The notes beneath the pieces were generated by a model that worked only from the letters and a program-made list of their open reading frames with translations, searched no databases and was not told the DNA's origin. The position numbers and the translations under genes are program-made. This document shows positions 23,877-36,900 of a stretch of 64,000 nucleotides of DNA, piece by piece. Source of the stretch: Micrasema longulum (lineage: Eukaryota > Arthropoda > Insecta > Trichoptera > Brachycentridae); contig JAGVSM010001667.1 of assembly GCA_022494885.1 (NCBI GenBank), positions 177,802 through 241,801 of the forward strand. The letters are read 5' to 3'. The first letter of the stretch is position 1; each line of letters starts with the position of its first letter.

Positions 23877-26800
23877 GTACTATTTGATTGTTTTTTATTT
23901 TGTTTTTACCGTTGAAATCCTGTGAACCCTTTAGGGTTTGTAGTAAGTAGAATGTGTGTAATAACTTCGTTAATATCATACCTATCTAGGTTAATTTCAT
24001 GATCTTACACATTATTAAAATATTACTCATGTTACAACTAGTAAGTCATGAAAATACGTTTGGATAATAATTGTGTAGAAGGATAATTTCACAAATTAGA
24101 ATATTATATTATGTATTATTTAGTAATAATGTGGCCACTTTCGTATTAATCATTTATCATTACTCGGAACTTTCTTTTCTTTCCTACAAATTTAGAAGTT
24201 TTCTAACTATCCTTAATCCTAATTATGAAACGATAATTACGTTTCTAACACTTAGCCCAAATCCAAAGAAAAAACCATTATTATATTACATATTTGAACT
24301 TAGGTACCTATGATAAGATAGATTTTTCGAACTGTTTGACTTTTTTCCATATTCCCTTCTTTAAGTTATTCTCCATCCCTGTTGTAATTTGTTAAACTTA
24401 ATGACTCCCAAGGGGGTGAAATCCAGACTTTTGTCCACAAACATTTGAACAAACTCAAATATTGCAATATAAACCAACTGGTCCAAGAAGAAGTTTAAAA
24501 ATTGGAAAATTGTTTTCAGGCGTTGCCTAGTATGTGAAATAATTCAGTCAGATGAATCTCTTCACAACAATAAAGGTTTTAGCTCTTTAACTTCACTAAT
24601 GTCAACAAATGGAAGAATTGAATAAAAATGGATGTTCAAACATAGGCAAAATGGTGAATGTTAAACAGTGTGTAATGTGGCCACTTAAACCAGCCAATGA
24701 CAGGTCATAAACCCTGTAAATACCTAGACTTACATATTCCATTCTTTAAGGAATTCTCCACCCCTGTTGTAATTTGTTAAATCTAAATCTTTGTTTTGAT
24801 TCTGATTTGTTCAATACGATTTTATTATTTTTTTTGGTTCCTTTTTTCGTTGTAAAGTAATATTTTCATCCGTTTGACGTTTTAAAAATATCCTGGATAT
24901 TATGTATTTTTTAAATAAATCGTAATAACATAGTACCCATACATACAATTCTAATAACATCGTGTACCATATTTGCATATCTACTAGGGGAGACGTGCGT
25001 TAGATTTCTTTAACTTAAAAAAAGCCTGCTTATATTGTGATAATTTATTTTCATTCGTAAACAAAATAAATTAATGCCATTTTTGTAGCTTAAAACTTAA
25101 AGTCACATCAATTATCATCAATTATGAGATAATAGCAGAATAATTATTATAATTTTTCCACGTGTTTGATAGATTTGGTTTTTAAATGAATGAATAAAAC
25201 GTGTAGGTAATCAAAGAACAGACTTGTTAAAGTAAATAATTATTGTTTTCAGACTAAAGGCGTTCATGCTGCAGGAAGATTAGTCTTGTTCACATCAAAG
25301 GATGCTCACTACTCGGTTAAGAAATTGGCGTGCTTCATGGGAATCGGATCAGACAATGTCTACCTTATCAATACCGATAAATTAGGTAAAATGGATCCTG
25401 CACATTTAGAGGAAGAGATTCAGCGGTCCATTTCCGAAGGCGCCTCCCCATTCATGGTATCTGCGACAGCAGGAACCACAGTTCTTGGTGCCTTCGATCC
25501 TCTGCCAGTGATTGCTGACCTCTGCAAGAAATATAATTTGTGGTTCCATGTAGACGCAGCCTGGGGAGGCGGTGCTCTTATATCCAAGAAGTACAGAAGT
25601 CTATTGAATGGAGTTGAAAGGTATTTTATTCAAATGAATTACCTAGATCTAGGAGTAACTTAAAACACGCGAAAAATACTTTGGTAAATAATGGTAAAAT
25701 AATGGTAAAATATATTTTTATCACTTGCTTTAAGAAAATCTATTATTTCTAAATCCCTAGAGATATAATATCCCATTAATATCTAGTCGATAAAGCCAGG
25801 GTACTTGTACCAACAATAAAATAGGTACTAATATCATCATCATTACCTTTCCGCACCTAATGGTGCATAGGGCACTGCATTGGTACACCAATTGCAGCGC
25901 ATCTTGATATTTTTTTTCTTACATAAAGATAAGATGACCAGGCTTACGCTTCAGGTACCTATACAAATATTCTGGTGTGGAAACACCCCTTTAAATGAAT
26001 ATTTCTTATCAACCATGTCGGGAATCGAACCCGAGACCTCTTGCTTGGTAGGCAAACGAGCTGACCATTACACCACAAGGCCGACATCATCTTACAGTAA
26101 ACATAACATTTATTTTGAAATTCATTCAAACTCTTTTCATTCTTCATACATTCAGGCGTTACTTCATACATTTTACACCTAAGGCCATTTATGGCCTTTA
26201 GATGGTACTGGCTCCTAGCTTCCATAAGAAATAATTTATCCAAAAAGCTAGACGAAAGAGACACGCCAATGGTAAATATCTATAGTGTGTACAAAAATCA
26301 CTGACGGCCTCGTGGTACAAATACAAACACTAATAAACGCTATCTATCATCATCATTACCTTTCCGCGCCTAATGGTGCATAGGGCACTGAAATATGACA
26401 CCAACCGCAACTTATCTTGATCATTTTGTACATGAAGGAAATACGATCAATCTTAAGCTTCTTCGATTCCCGATATGTCAACCATATCGGGAATCGAACC
26501 CGAGATCTCTTGAATGGTAGACAAATGAACTAAACCACGAGGCGAAGTGTTATTACCTCTACATCATGTATATTACTACCCCATGCAAAAAACTTACATA
26601 GTTTTGGTGTGTTGAAGATACCTATTCTTAAAAAGTACGAATATATTTTTTTCACCAATGTTTTATTTTGTAAATGTTTTCGGTAAATAAATTAGATGTT
26701 TTACTAATAATGCAAATATAATACCAATAGTATTTTGGGTGCGTTATCTATTCCGCTTTTAGTCTTTCGATTTTAAAAGTAGTCTTGTTTTGCTTTACTA

Positions 26801-29270
26801 TGCCATTTTACCAATAATTTGTCACTTATGAAAATAACGAATTTACATTATTGATGGTTACGTATTCAAACTATAAAAATAATTGAAAATTATTGTTAAA
26901 AAAATATCTGCTACTTCGAGCAGTTTAAAAATTTCTATGAAATTGTGACGTCATGTATACAGTGGTCTCTCAATTAATAACTGTTCAAAGTTTAAATGAT
27001 CAAAATCTCTATTATGGTTAAAGTCGTAAATGCCTAGTCTTCCATATTCTTGCTCTAAAATGTTTTCCATCGCTCTTGCAGGTAATGTGTTATTCCATTA
27101 TGAGGTCATGTATCTTGTTTAGCTTAAATACGTGTAATTTACTGCATATTACTTTTTTTTCCTATTTTCTTATTGAATTGACTTGTCAATTATAATGCAA
27201 ATATCATTACATTCAGCAAATCGGTCAACGAACTATCAGGGTTGTGTTAAAATGAAATGTAGATAGTAATGAACTCTATTGCTAGACCTTGTTTTAATGA
27301 ATTTGTCGTTTTTATTCTCACGCGTTTTGTTTAATAAACCAGTTTTAAAATCGGAGTTAGCTACAACTTCCTAAATCCAAGATATTCATGCTTATGTCAT
27401 GTTAGTGAAGGCGGAAATTAAAAATGCGGTTCTCTAGAGACAAAATGCATTTATAATAAATTGGATTCATGGTGAACTTGATATATTTATTATAACAAGT
27501 AGGTGCACGAGGCTATTCAAGGAAAAAACTTATTTATGCTTATAATGAAAAAAATATAACTTTTACTATGGAAAAGCTGTGGGTACAAGCGGAAACTACT
27601 TACCTACTACGAGCATATTGCTTCATAATATTGGTGACAGGGAGTTTAGGAGATTGATGGCAGCTGATATTTGACTAACGGTGTTCTAATAACAATGTAT
27701 GAATAATATATGCATGTGTTCACGGGGGTGAAGAATAGAGTTCTGTGTGTTGGAACCTGAACCCTGGACAGGTGTTTTCATATTTTTAAAACTAAAATAC
27801 AAATTAAATGACAGATAAAATACCTACGCTTTCTTAAAAGTGGGTTCAATATTAGTAGGTATATATATATCTGATGAACATTGTATAAATAAAAATTGTA
27901 ATTTTGTTAGTGAAAGTGAAAATAAAATACAAATGAAATGACATAATATGATATACGCAATAGTTTTGTCTTTCTTAAAGTGGGTTTAATATTATTATAT
28001 ATCTGATAAACATTGTATTATAAATAAAAAATATAACTTATGTTACTGATTATTTACATTGAAAGGGGTAGTAGGTAGGAGGAAAAACGGATACCTATGA
28101 AATATAATCACCCAAAACTTAATATTTTATTTTTCCAATTTAGTTGTTTCTCTTTTCTGATGTAGTTAATTTGGTTATAATTTCAAATTTGGTACGAATA
28201 TATTATTGTTTTATGACTAATACAAGTACCTACCGACCCATATATTTTATCGGTTAGAATCCTTTTACCAACCATCCAATATATCACCTCTCGAATATTT
28301 TCTTATTAATAATGAAAAATAAGTAATTGATACCTAAGTACGTGAAAATTTTTTTTTTTAAATATAATATCATAAAATTAAATCTACTCTTTTCAACAGT
28401 TAAGTCTACGAATCCTACATAATATATTTTTTGGATACTTATTATTTGAAAAAAACCTTTCATTGTGGGTTTCGCGTAAAAAATGTATACATATGTTTTT
28501 GTTAAATATAGTAAAAATATAATTCCTGCATACACTATTTATTAAATGTTTACTTAGAGAACTCCGATTTAATTATAAAATAAAAATACAAATGTTTTTG
28601 ACGAACCAAAAACCGTTTTTGTTTAGTATCCGACGAATTATTGGTTACATGACGATTTTTTTCGCATTTCAGGGCTGATTCCGTTACGTGGAATCCTCAC
28701 AAGTTATTGACTGCTCCTCAACAGTGTTCCACCCTTCTTCTGCGCCATAAAGGAATACTTTCTGAAGTTCACTCTGCCAGTGCCACATATCTTTTCCAAA
28801 AAGACAAGTTCTACGACACAAAATATGATACTGGTGACAAGCATATCCAATGTGGTAGAAAAGCAGACGTTCTCAAGTTCTGGTTTATGTGGAAAGCTAA
28901 AGGAACAGATGGCTTAGAACAACATGTTGACAAAGTATTTGAAAACTCTGAATATTTCACACAGAACATAAAAAAGCGAGAAGGTTTCAAATTAGTTATA
29001 GAAAAGCCTGAATGCACTAACATTTGCTTTTGGTACGAACCACCCAGTATAAGGGGACATATACAAGATGGGGACTATAAAGATAAACTTCATCGTGTTG
29101 CCCCTAAAATTAAAGAAAGAATGATGAAAGAAGGAACCATGATGGTTACATATCAACCTCAAAACGATCTACCTAATTTTTTCAGAATTGTTTTTCAAAA
29201 TTCTGGGCTAGAAAAATTGGATATGATCTATTTCATCAACGAAATTGAAAGATTGGGATCTGATTTATAA
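23223..29270 (+). CDS. black: PLP-dependent decarboxylase, probable aspartate 1-decarboxylase / cysteine sulfinate decarboxylase (black)
   Basis: Exons 23223-23876, 25253-25620 and 28673-29270 join in frame to 540 codons (539 residues), the usual family length. The protein is a group II pyridoxal-phosphate decarboxylase. HVDAAWGGG places the ring-nitrogen Asp at residue 319, and TWNPHK gives the Schiff-base Lys at 351. The 32-residue spacing matches this superfamily. CPGGSMANGYA and SATAGTTVLGAFDP line the cofactor site. The N-terminal 60 residues are acidic, polar and probably disordered. In insects this branch (Drosophila Black) makes beta-alanine from aspartate, used for N-beta-alanyldopamine in cuticle tanning and amine recycling; some relatives prefer cysteine sulfinate. 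I infer the black assignment from overall pattern, and substrate cannot be read from sequence alone. The protein is probably cytosolic, since no signal peptide is seen. LENG8 begins about 700 bp downstream on the same strand. Confidence 0.9.
24345..24785 (+). mobile_element. Foldback/MITE family M1, copy c, in black intron 1
   Basis: This copy contains GGAAAATTGTTTTCAGGCG, TTGCCTAGTATGTGA, TCAACAAATGGAAGAATTGA and CCACTTAAACCAGCCAATGA. It is bracketed by two direct copies (about 24346-24400 and 24736-24785) of a segment with ATTC.CTTCTTTAAG and CCTGTTGTAATTTGTTAAA. It is more diverged than copies a and b, and therefore older. Confidence 0.7.
25253..25620 (+). CDS. black: black exon 2 (residues 219 to 341, split codon)
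   Basis: The acceptor TTTTCAG|ACT opens in frame. The exon carries HYSVKKLACFMGIGSDNVYL, the SATAGTTVLGAFDP strand, and the cofactor-binding HVDAAWGGG with Asp319. The donor is GAAAG|GTATTT. The last codon is split (AG + G = Arg). Confidence 0.9.
25833..26085 (-). mobile_element. Family A SINE in black intron 2
   Basis: Read on the minus strand: head GTCGGCCTTGTGGTGTAATG, B box CGGGTTCGATTCCCGACAT, body with a GAAATATTCATTT-like stretch and ACCTGAAGCGTAAGCCTGG, then ACCAATGCAGTGCCCTATGC and a TGATGATGAT tail. It is full length (about 253 bp). The head mimics a tRNA but lacks paired acceptor ends. Confidence 0.8.
26346..26544 (-). mobile_element. Family A SINE, internally shortened, in black intron 2
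   Basis: Read on the minus strand: head CGCCTCGTGGTTTAG, B box CGGGTTCGATTCCCGATATG, then a shortened body and the tail GTGCCCTATGCACCATTAGG, ending in ATGATGATGA. A local palindrome of the B-box region (CGATTCCCGATATG near 26463) shows a rearrangement. Confidence 0.7.
27015..27085 (-). mobile_element. Family M1 fragment
   Basis: A short match to the M1 arm: AAATGCCTAGTCTTCCATAT, then CTAAAATGTTTTCCATC. It is only the end of one copy. Confidence 0.5.
28673..29270 (+). CDS. black: black exon 3 (residues 341-539, stop)
   Basis: The acceptor CATTTCAG|GGCTGAT completes the split Arg codon. The exon begins ADSVTWNPHK, with Lys351 as the PLP lysine. It then has QCSTLLLRHKGILSEVHSAS, IQCGRKADVLKFWFMWKAKG and the C-terminal domain with CFWYEPP.IRG, and ends in a TAA at 29268. 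The ATG at 28707 is internal and is not the true start. Confidence 0.9.
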
Positions 29271-29298
29271 AGTTATTTTAAATTACCGGTTTGTTTTT

Positions 29299-29361
29299 AA
29301 TAAAAATAAACTTGTTCTTTATTTAGGAAATAAAGTATTGAGAACATTTAATGTTCTCAAT
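29299..29361 (+). terminator. black 3' end: two poly-A signals and a 12-bp palindrome
   Basis: AATAAA occurs at 29299-29304 and 29329-29334, 30-60 bp after the stop. From 29337 to 29361 a perfect inverted repeat follows, with arms ATTGAGAACATT and AATGTTCTCAAT and a single-base loop. The signals fit a short 3' UTR. A role for the hairpin is inferred from position only. Confidence 0.55.
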
Positions 29362-29639
29362 GCGTATTTTTTTTTAATGTAAAAAAAGATACTTAAGATA
29401 ATTAAATTATTAATTCAGTTATTTGAATAAATTGTGTTTTTTATGTAATATGTATGTGAAAATAAAAAAATTGCAAATGTCAAGTGTTTTTAATTTTATT
29501 ATGTTATATAAGTAGGTGGATACAAAATATTTTTATAATCACAGCACCGTGTTTACGTAACATATCATGGCAACATTGGCATTAGCACATCTCAGGAAAA
29601 TAAAATATAAAATCATAAAATGTCGTCCGCCATCTTGTA

Positions 29640-29970
29640 AACGTGACTGACGTGAAGTGTTTTTTTGGCTCTTGGCGATATTTGTGTTGGCAGTTCAGTA
29701 AGAATTTGTTTTTTCGTTATATAATAGTATTGGATTCCTCAAAAAAGTCATCATCGTGTGTGATATTTTGTATCGTTGGTAAATAGTCATCAGATAGTTG
29801 TAAAAAGCGAGGAATATCTGGTAAGACTATTTTAAATTATATTGCGTTAGTGCCATCATACAACTGTTCTCAATTCATATTTGTATTGAGGTCAGTAATA
29901 TGCGATATGTGTGTGGTAGGTTGTGTTAGGTACGTTATTTAGTTTATTCGGACTATAAAGAAAATCGACA
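29640..29970 (+). promoter_or_regulatory. LENG8 promoter and 5' leader region
   Basis: The leader lies in the space of about 700 bp after black. An initiator-like TTCAGT is at 29694-29699. CGAGGAATATCTG|GTAAGAC (29809-29827) looks like the donor of a non-coding first exon, with acceptors such as TTTAG at about 29942 just before the coding exon. No TATA box is evident, as expected for a housekeeping gene. Exact exon limits cannot be fixed here. Confidence 0.35.
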
Positions 29971-30956
29971 ATGGCTGACAAAGGGGCTAACGCTCAAGTC
30001 AACTTACAAAACAACGCTATGCAGCAGCAACAGAATGGTTGGATGTATAATAATATGTATCAGTATGGATACGGCATGTATCCGCAATACTATGGAAACT
30101 TCTATAATCAGATGACGCCTAATTATAATCAGCAGCAGAATCAGGCGAATCAGAATTTCATTAGTAACGGAAACATGCCCCAAAACAAGGATAATAAAGC
30201 CAACTCGCTGCCCGGCAACTTTCCTCCCCTGCCCCCCGGGCCCATCCCTCAGGGGAACCAGAGCTACTTCAGCCCCCAGGCGCCGATCCGTTTCAACATC
30301 AACCCCAACGCCAAGAGGGGTCCGCCCTTCCAGCCCACTAATCCTCTCGCGGGGAATAATAGCGGCGGCGCTAAGAAGAAAAGAAAACGGAACAGAAACA
30401 ATCAAAATAACTCCTTCGGGTCTATGAATCTTCTGGATTCCTCCGACCTGCCCCCCCTTCCCGCGGGGGCTCCTCCGCTGCCCCCGTGCCCGCCGCCCTC
30501 GGCGCCGCCGCCGCCGCCGCTGGAGGTGCCCCCGCCGCCGCCGCCCGCCCCTCCCGCGGCGGCCCCTTCCCTTCTTCCGCCGCCCGTCCCCGCGGCAGCC
30601 CCCCTCCCCGTGACCAAGCCTAACAGTTTCGACAATCCTACGGGGGCCTGGCCCGAGAGCCTCAACAAATATATCATGCGATGCTATGAGAAATGTAAGA
30701 CGGACTTGGATCGGGATCAGATAGAGGTGTGCTTGAAGGGGCGCATCACCGTGGCCGCCAGTCGAGAAGAGCTGTGGTTCAAAAATTGGGACGTGGAGCC
30801 CATTCCCAGTGTGCATAGCGAGAGGAACACACTGACCCTGGCCGCCCCGCGGGTGGTGGCGCGCCCCTCCCCGGGGGCTCGCCCCAAGGGGCCGCGCCCC
30901 CCCTACCGCTCTCCCTCTCCCACCAGGTCCCGAAGTCCACACCGTAAGCGACGCAG
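29971..30956 (+). CDS. LENG8: LENG8 exon 1 (residues 1-328, split codon)
   Basis: The start ATGGCTGACAAAGG has a good context (GACAATGG). The first third is A/T-normal and Q/N/Y-rich. From about 30200 the exon becomes extremely GC-rich (runs of CCGCCG coding polyproline). It contains the NLS-like cluster and the [20 protein letters not shown] block. The donor CGCAG|GTAATT leaves two bases, AG. A GTAAGC at 30944 is a possible alternative donor. Confidence 0.88.
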
Positions 30957-33900
30957 GTAATTAACCTTTTCATAATGTGTCCTATTATAAATATATGAAA
31001 ATATTGTTATAAATTTATTTTGAGAGAGAAGCAATTCCTTAGTTTGTTAGGTATCCTATGAATTAATACAGTTTTTTAATTAGTTTTGTTAAACAGTAGT
31101 GCTGTAAAACAGCGTTCCATTTTTTAAAAATATGGATACGTACATATTACACACTAAGTCAGACTTTGTGGTTGATATTAAGGATGCATAATTTAACATG
31201 CAATACATTATCTTTTGTTGATCATTATCTCAGAGCAATAACGCTATAGAACCGCCCATATGGACAAAAATCCATTCTAGGATTATCAATCACAAAGTTA
31301 GCCATAGTTTAACACCAAACAGAGAATCGCAAGCGCAATTAAACTGTATTAAAAATACTTATCTCAATTTACAATCTCACAGTTGTTTTTACTCATGTGT
31401 GTTCTTATTTTAAAAAAATGTAAATACTCTTAATATTTAATAAACATCGTCGGCCTAACTTTGTAGAACTCGTAAGTCCCAAACTTATTTTTGTTCATGA
31501 TAACAAATTTGTTTTTCAATATATATTTTTTTAATAATGGAACACCACAAACATGCAATTTTTACACACTTACAGATTATTTGAAGTCCTAATAGAAAAC
31601 GCCAAAATGTCAATTTTGACCATTTGTGGACTTGCGAGTTTTACAAGTTAGGGTGACCAATGTACAAAACTACGCAGATAGCTCCTAACAATATGTTTCT
31701 ATCTTTACAGCGACAGTTCATCAAGTGCCAGTGATGAGAATTTTAAGCCTCTGAATAAAAATTACAAAAATAAAAGCCGAGGTAAATTATCTGATAGACT
31801 CGGTCCAGACAATAATAGTAAAAAAAATAGAAATGCTAAAATTGGAAAGGCGCAAAAGAAAAAGCCGAATATTGTATTCTCTCCGGAATTCACGGCATCT
31901 GATAGGCTGCAGCAGCGCGCCGCCCGGTTCAATAACGGTCAGGCCACTATTCCCAGTATAGCCAGCTCTCCCCACCCCAACTCTAAGCCAAAAAAATTCC
32001 TCGATGTGTCATTCCAGAACCTGATTGTGGAAGACACAGCGGGAGATTTTGACTGGACGGAGTTTCATATTGTAGGAACCTGTACAGATTTGGAGAAATC
32101 CTTCTTACGACTCACCAAGGCACCGTCTGCGGGTGAAGTTAGACCTGTCAGTGTGCTGCAGAAGTCCCTCCAGAACGTTAAGGATCGATGGGTGGCTAAG
32201 CAAGATTATCGATATGCCTGCGATCAACTCAAATCTATCAGACAAGATCTTACAGTGAGTTTTCATCTCTATTTATATTTTAAATAATAGTTATTAAAAC
32301 ACCTTTGCGGTTATTGCCGGCTAAAGCCATCGCAATTGTCTCTCATTTAAGGAATGAGAGCTGCAGCCGTCAGTCCAAAAGTCATTAGTAGTGAAAAGAT
32401 GACTAAAACCTATGTGAAACTGAAGTAATTATATGGTAGGATGAGATATTGTGTCGCTACAGAAAATAATCCAGCAACCAAAGTCTACCTGTATGTTAGT
32501 CAAATAAGATTAACTTTAAACCATCAACTACATACCAATCGGAAGTAAAACATCCCAAAAAATAAGAGTTGTGATATTTCTGTATGCAAGAGGTTTTTTT
32601 TTCTCGGTATTTTGCTGTTTTTTTTTTCATTCTTTAAATATACTTTTTTCTATACAACATACATTCGTTCATTTTTTTATTATGACTTTAAATATGTTTC
32701 TTACTATGTATTCTGTTTTTATTTCGCATTTTACTGAGTTTCAAAATATTTTTATAGACATATTTATATATTTTAATGGTTTTTACTATGTTTTCACTGC
32801 ATTTATTACTTGGTTTTTTTTTTTTGCTATGTTTTTTTTACTAAATTTTTACTATGTTTTTACTACATTTTTATTATGTTTTTACTACATTTTTACTCCA
32901 ATTTTACGATGTTTTTATTACATTTTACTATGTTTTTACTACATTTTTTACCATGTTTTTACTCCATATTTTACTTTGTCCTGTATCTTTATAACTGTTT
33001 CTATATATTGATTACCGTTTTTTATATTTTTTTGACTGTCTTAGAACGGGGTAAATAACCCTAGTTAGACAGTCAAAGCAACTTTACATAAATTATAATT
33101 TTGTGTATGTAATATAAAAATAAATAAAAAAAGAGGTAAACTACGGTAACTCCAAATATGATTTAATTATGAATTTAATTATTATTATGTAACAACAATA
33201 TTTTGAGTTTGTCCAAATTTTTGTAGACAAGAACTGGATTCAACTCCCTGGGGAGTATTCAATTGGAAATAATTCAATTGGATGAATCTCACCCGCATAA
33301 ATAAAGGTTTCAGCTCTTTAACTTCACAAACATCAACAGATGAAAGAATTGAAGGAATATAGATGTTCAAATATAGGCAGAATGGTGAATGTTACACAGT
33401 GTGTAAAGTGGCCACTTAAACCAGCCATTGACAGGTCATAAGCCCTGTAGATGCCTAGACTTCTATATTACCTTCTCTTAAATGTTCTTCATCTCTGTTG
33501 TAATATGTATTATTATGTATGTCGAGATCAAATTTGTCATCCTCTATTACATGCTAAACACCATTAACTCCTAATTTCTTTAATAACAAAGATAATTTTA
33601 TTTATTTAAATTCGAAGTACAAAGAATAAGTACTTAGGCGGACTTATTGCTAAAAGCAATATCTTCCAGCCGGCAATTTTTTTTAAAAATGGTAATTCCA
33701 CACCAAATTAGAGGTTAAGGACAATAAGAAAACATACAGTACTCCCAAAGATTTTTAAAATGTGTATCAATGTATTTTAAAAATTTACTTTAAAGCCTCT
33801 CTTGAAAAGTCGGGTTTTTGGAGATACTGTAGTTTACCTCTCGCATGCAGATTTGTCCATATCAGATATGAAAAAAAAGTGAGAGCGTCAAATGGTATTT

Positions 33901-36900
33901 ATTATTTAGTATAATTGTTTTTAAATTATGAACTCAACAAAATTGAAGTATATAATATGTATATGTTTTATTTCCTTTTTTGGGACGGATTTTTTTTACC
34001 TTATGCCATTTTCAAAGGGATATTTGAGTTCATATTTGCAATTTTGTCATATACAGTATGAGGAAGTGTGACACATTGATGGTAAAATAATTTTTATTTT
34101 ACCAGTAATAATATTGAACCCTAATAAAACATGTGGATATGAATTAAAGTTTTACAAATAAATCATTTACTGCCAATTTCACCTATTTTAGAAATGAACC
34201 ATTTCTACAGATATAAATATTAGATATTAACAAATATTTATTTGTTTAGGTTCAAGGCGTCCGTGATGAGTTCACCATACAGGTGTATGAGACTCACGCT
34301 CGCATTGCTCTGGAGAAAGGTGACCATGAAGAGTTCAACCAATGTCAGACACAACTCAAGATGCTCTACACTGAGTTACCAGGAGTTGGTAAAGGGATGG
34401 AGTTCACGGCGTATAGGATACTTTATTATATTTACACCAAAAATACATTAGGTAATAAATAGCAATACTGTATTAATTCATGACATAGGATGGGGTACTT
34501 GAATGAAACCGGACTAATATTTTTTAAATCATTTATTTCATTAGTTTACAAAAAACCTTTAATAACCTTTACTCTCCATTGGAGCTAATGTATCTGTCCA
34601 ATCTTCCAATGTCTATTCCGTTGTTGGAAACATTTTTTAAATTAGTCTTCCGTGATGCTTGACAACGCCTATCCTTTCGCGTCTCCTTTCATTAGAAGCA
34701 ATCAAAAGAAGTCACAAATGGCTAGATCGTTGCATTGAACTCCAAGTCACTCCAGATAGCTCCACAACTTATTTGACGGTCTTTGTCGGTCTCCCAGGAT
34801 GATTAAGCCAATTTTAGCGTCATTTTCGTCGGTTCGGGACATTGAAGGATGTCCAGAACAAGGTGGTCATAGATTGACATATCACCTCTTTTAAAACGGG
34901 AAAACCACTCAAACATTTGAGTTTTCCCCAGAACGTGTTTGATAACAGTTGATAACATTTTAAGAGTTTCTGAGCCAGTTTTCCAGAGCAGAATGCAAAG
35001 ACAAGCATACTGCATGGTATACTGACTGAGAAAAGGTAGCTCTACACGGTCCTTCTGAAAAAACATAGTACTACAAAAATTCCGCCTACCACAACATTAA
35101 TCGGTTTCTTTTGGGAACCCCCTCCTACATATTATTGTTGATGCGGTTATTTCATGTAAATCTAATATTTATCTTTATTTTTTCATTTATATTCATATGT
35201 TTTGTACGTTATTATTCCTCTATTCTATATTTTTAAAATTATATTTTGTTGTGCTAGCACTCTTCGTCGGTGTTGGAACTTGTGTCCTCATATTAAATAG
35301 TAAATAAAATGAAATTATATGTGTTCTGAAAACTGCCTGATCTGTAAAAATAATAATAACTTTTGTCTGGAACTGTTTTTTTTAAATCTTTTTTTATTGA
35401 AGCATAAATCAGCAAATTTATAGAAAAATTGTTATTTTCAGATTTAACCACAATTCTGAAAACCCTATCTGTTGAAGAGAAAAATGATAATTGCATTAGT
35501 CACGCTCTACAAATGAGAAGTGCGTGGGCCACAGGAAACTTTCACAGGTTCTTCCACCTTTACCAGAGTGCTCCACTTATGGCGGGTTTCTTGGTGGACT
35601 GGTTTATAGAACGAGAGAGAAAAGCTTACCTCAAGTGCATCATCAAATCGTATGTTATATTATTGATAAGTCATCATTTTATTACAATTTCATCAGCTTA
35701 CAATTCTCACATTTGTTTGTTGAAAGGAACTATTGAAGTACATAATTTATTTTTTTATTTCTAAATTGATTTCTTCGAGCCTTGTTATTAAAATATGAAT
35801 TTTTTTCAATTATCAAATAGTTAAATGAATGTTTAGTTTAAATTTGAACATAATTTATATACTAGCTGGTAATAAGACAAAAATACAATCAATAATTTCA
35901 ATTTTCACCATACACAATGTTACTGAATTTCATTTGAATTGATATTTTTCAATAGTCCCAAATAACTAAACATTATGTAATATATCAAATGTGTAATTCA
36001 TCTGTAATCACATAAACAAATATTTGCCCCCTTTGAGCAAGTCACCTTCATGTGTTGGTATGGTTACTCATACGAGTATATCGGCACCTATGAGTAATAT
36101 CGTAACCCACAAAATACGATTTTACTGGATTTAAAGATATTTTTGTCTAGTATAGTGTAGACAGATTTTTGAAAAAAATGCTAACATGCATTTATTTTTA
36201 ATATTTTTTTTATAGTCTGGAGAACATTGTAACTGATACTTACGCCGTTTCCAGTTATCTATTTCGCACTGTGAAAATTTTCATGAGGGTTCATAGAATA
36301 GTATTTCTAAAAAATATGAGATATGGCTATATGCTTCCCAAAAAAACATAACAAATTGCAAAATATTTTTTTCTTCATTGGAATTAAAGATATAATAATT
36401 ACATTAATTTGAATAATAGAGAAAATCCATTAAAAACTAAAATCAATAATTTCTGAGTTACGACATAATGTGTTGGGTCAATATGTTGTTCACGCTGCCA
36501 TGCATTCTTGTCTAATATTTCATCTTGTAAATCTCATTTTCGTCTATTTATTCAAATTTAATTTCCCATTGGCTAACTGAAAGCTTTAAATGTATTTATT
36601 ACCAATCAAGAAATAGTGTGTATTGATTATTAAAAATAAAAAAAATAAACACTCCCCGTTGCTGCTCACACTGCTGTAACTAAAAAAAACATGTAATAAA
36701 AATAATATCTTCGTGGTATTTACGCCAATAACCTTAATTTTTCTTTAGCGATTTATCAAATTGCCTATAGAATTGCACGGCTTCAATTTTAAAAGAATCC
36801 TTTTAATGGTACTGAAACTCCTGATCAATTCAGAAGACTGGGTTACTTCAAAATCAGTATCAGTAAATCATGCATTCAAATCATTATAATATGATTTTAA

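Noticed and set aside
26020..26085. tRNA-like sequence with good A and B boxes (also at 3781, 37198, 48460, 51469, 62606 and 63720)
   Set aside because: All have mispaired acceptor or anticodon stems, and most continue into shared SINE bodies. I do not call any as a working tRNA gene.
28707..29270. ATG at 28707 as a separate gene start
   Set aside because: The frame is the third exon of black. The catalytic NPHK lysine lies just upstream of this ATG and is joined by splicing.
30004..30942. 312-codon antisense open frame over LENG8 exon 1, plus two shorter ones (30402-30677, 30779-30973)
   Set aside because: Arg/Gly-rich shadow of a GC-rich coding exon. Stops are rare there because of composition, and no domain or splice signals support it.
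32571..33058. Overlapping frames of 146 and 82 codons, Phe/Tyr-rich
   Set aside because: They follow the T-rich tandem repeat and are low complexity. The region is inside LENG8 intron 2.
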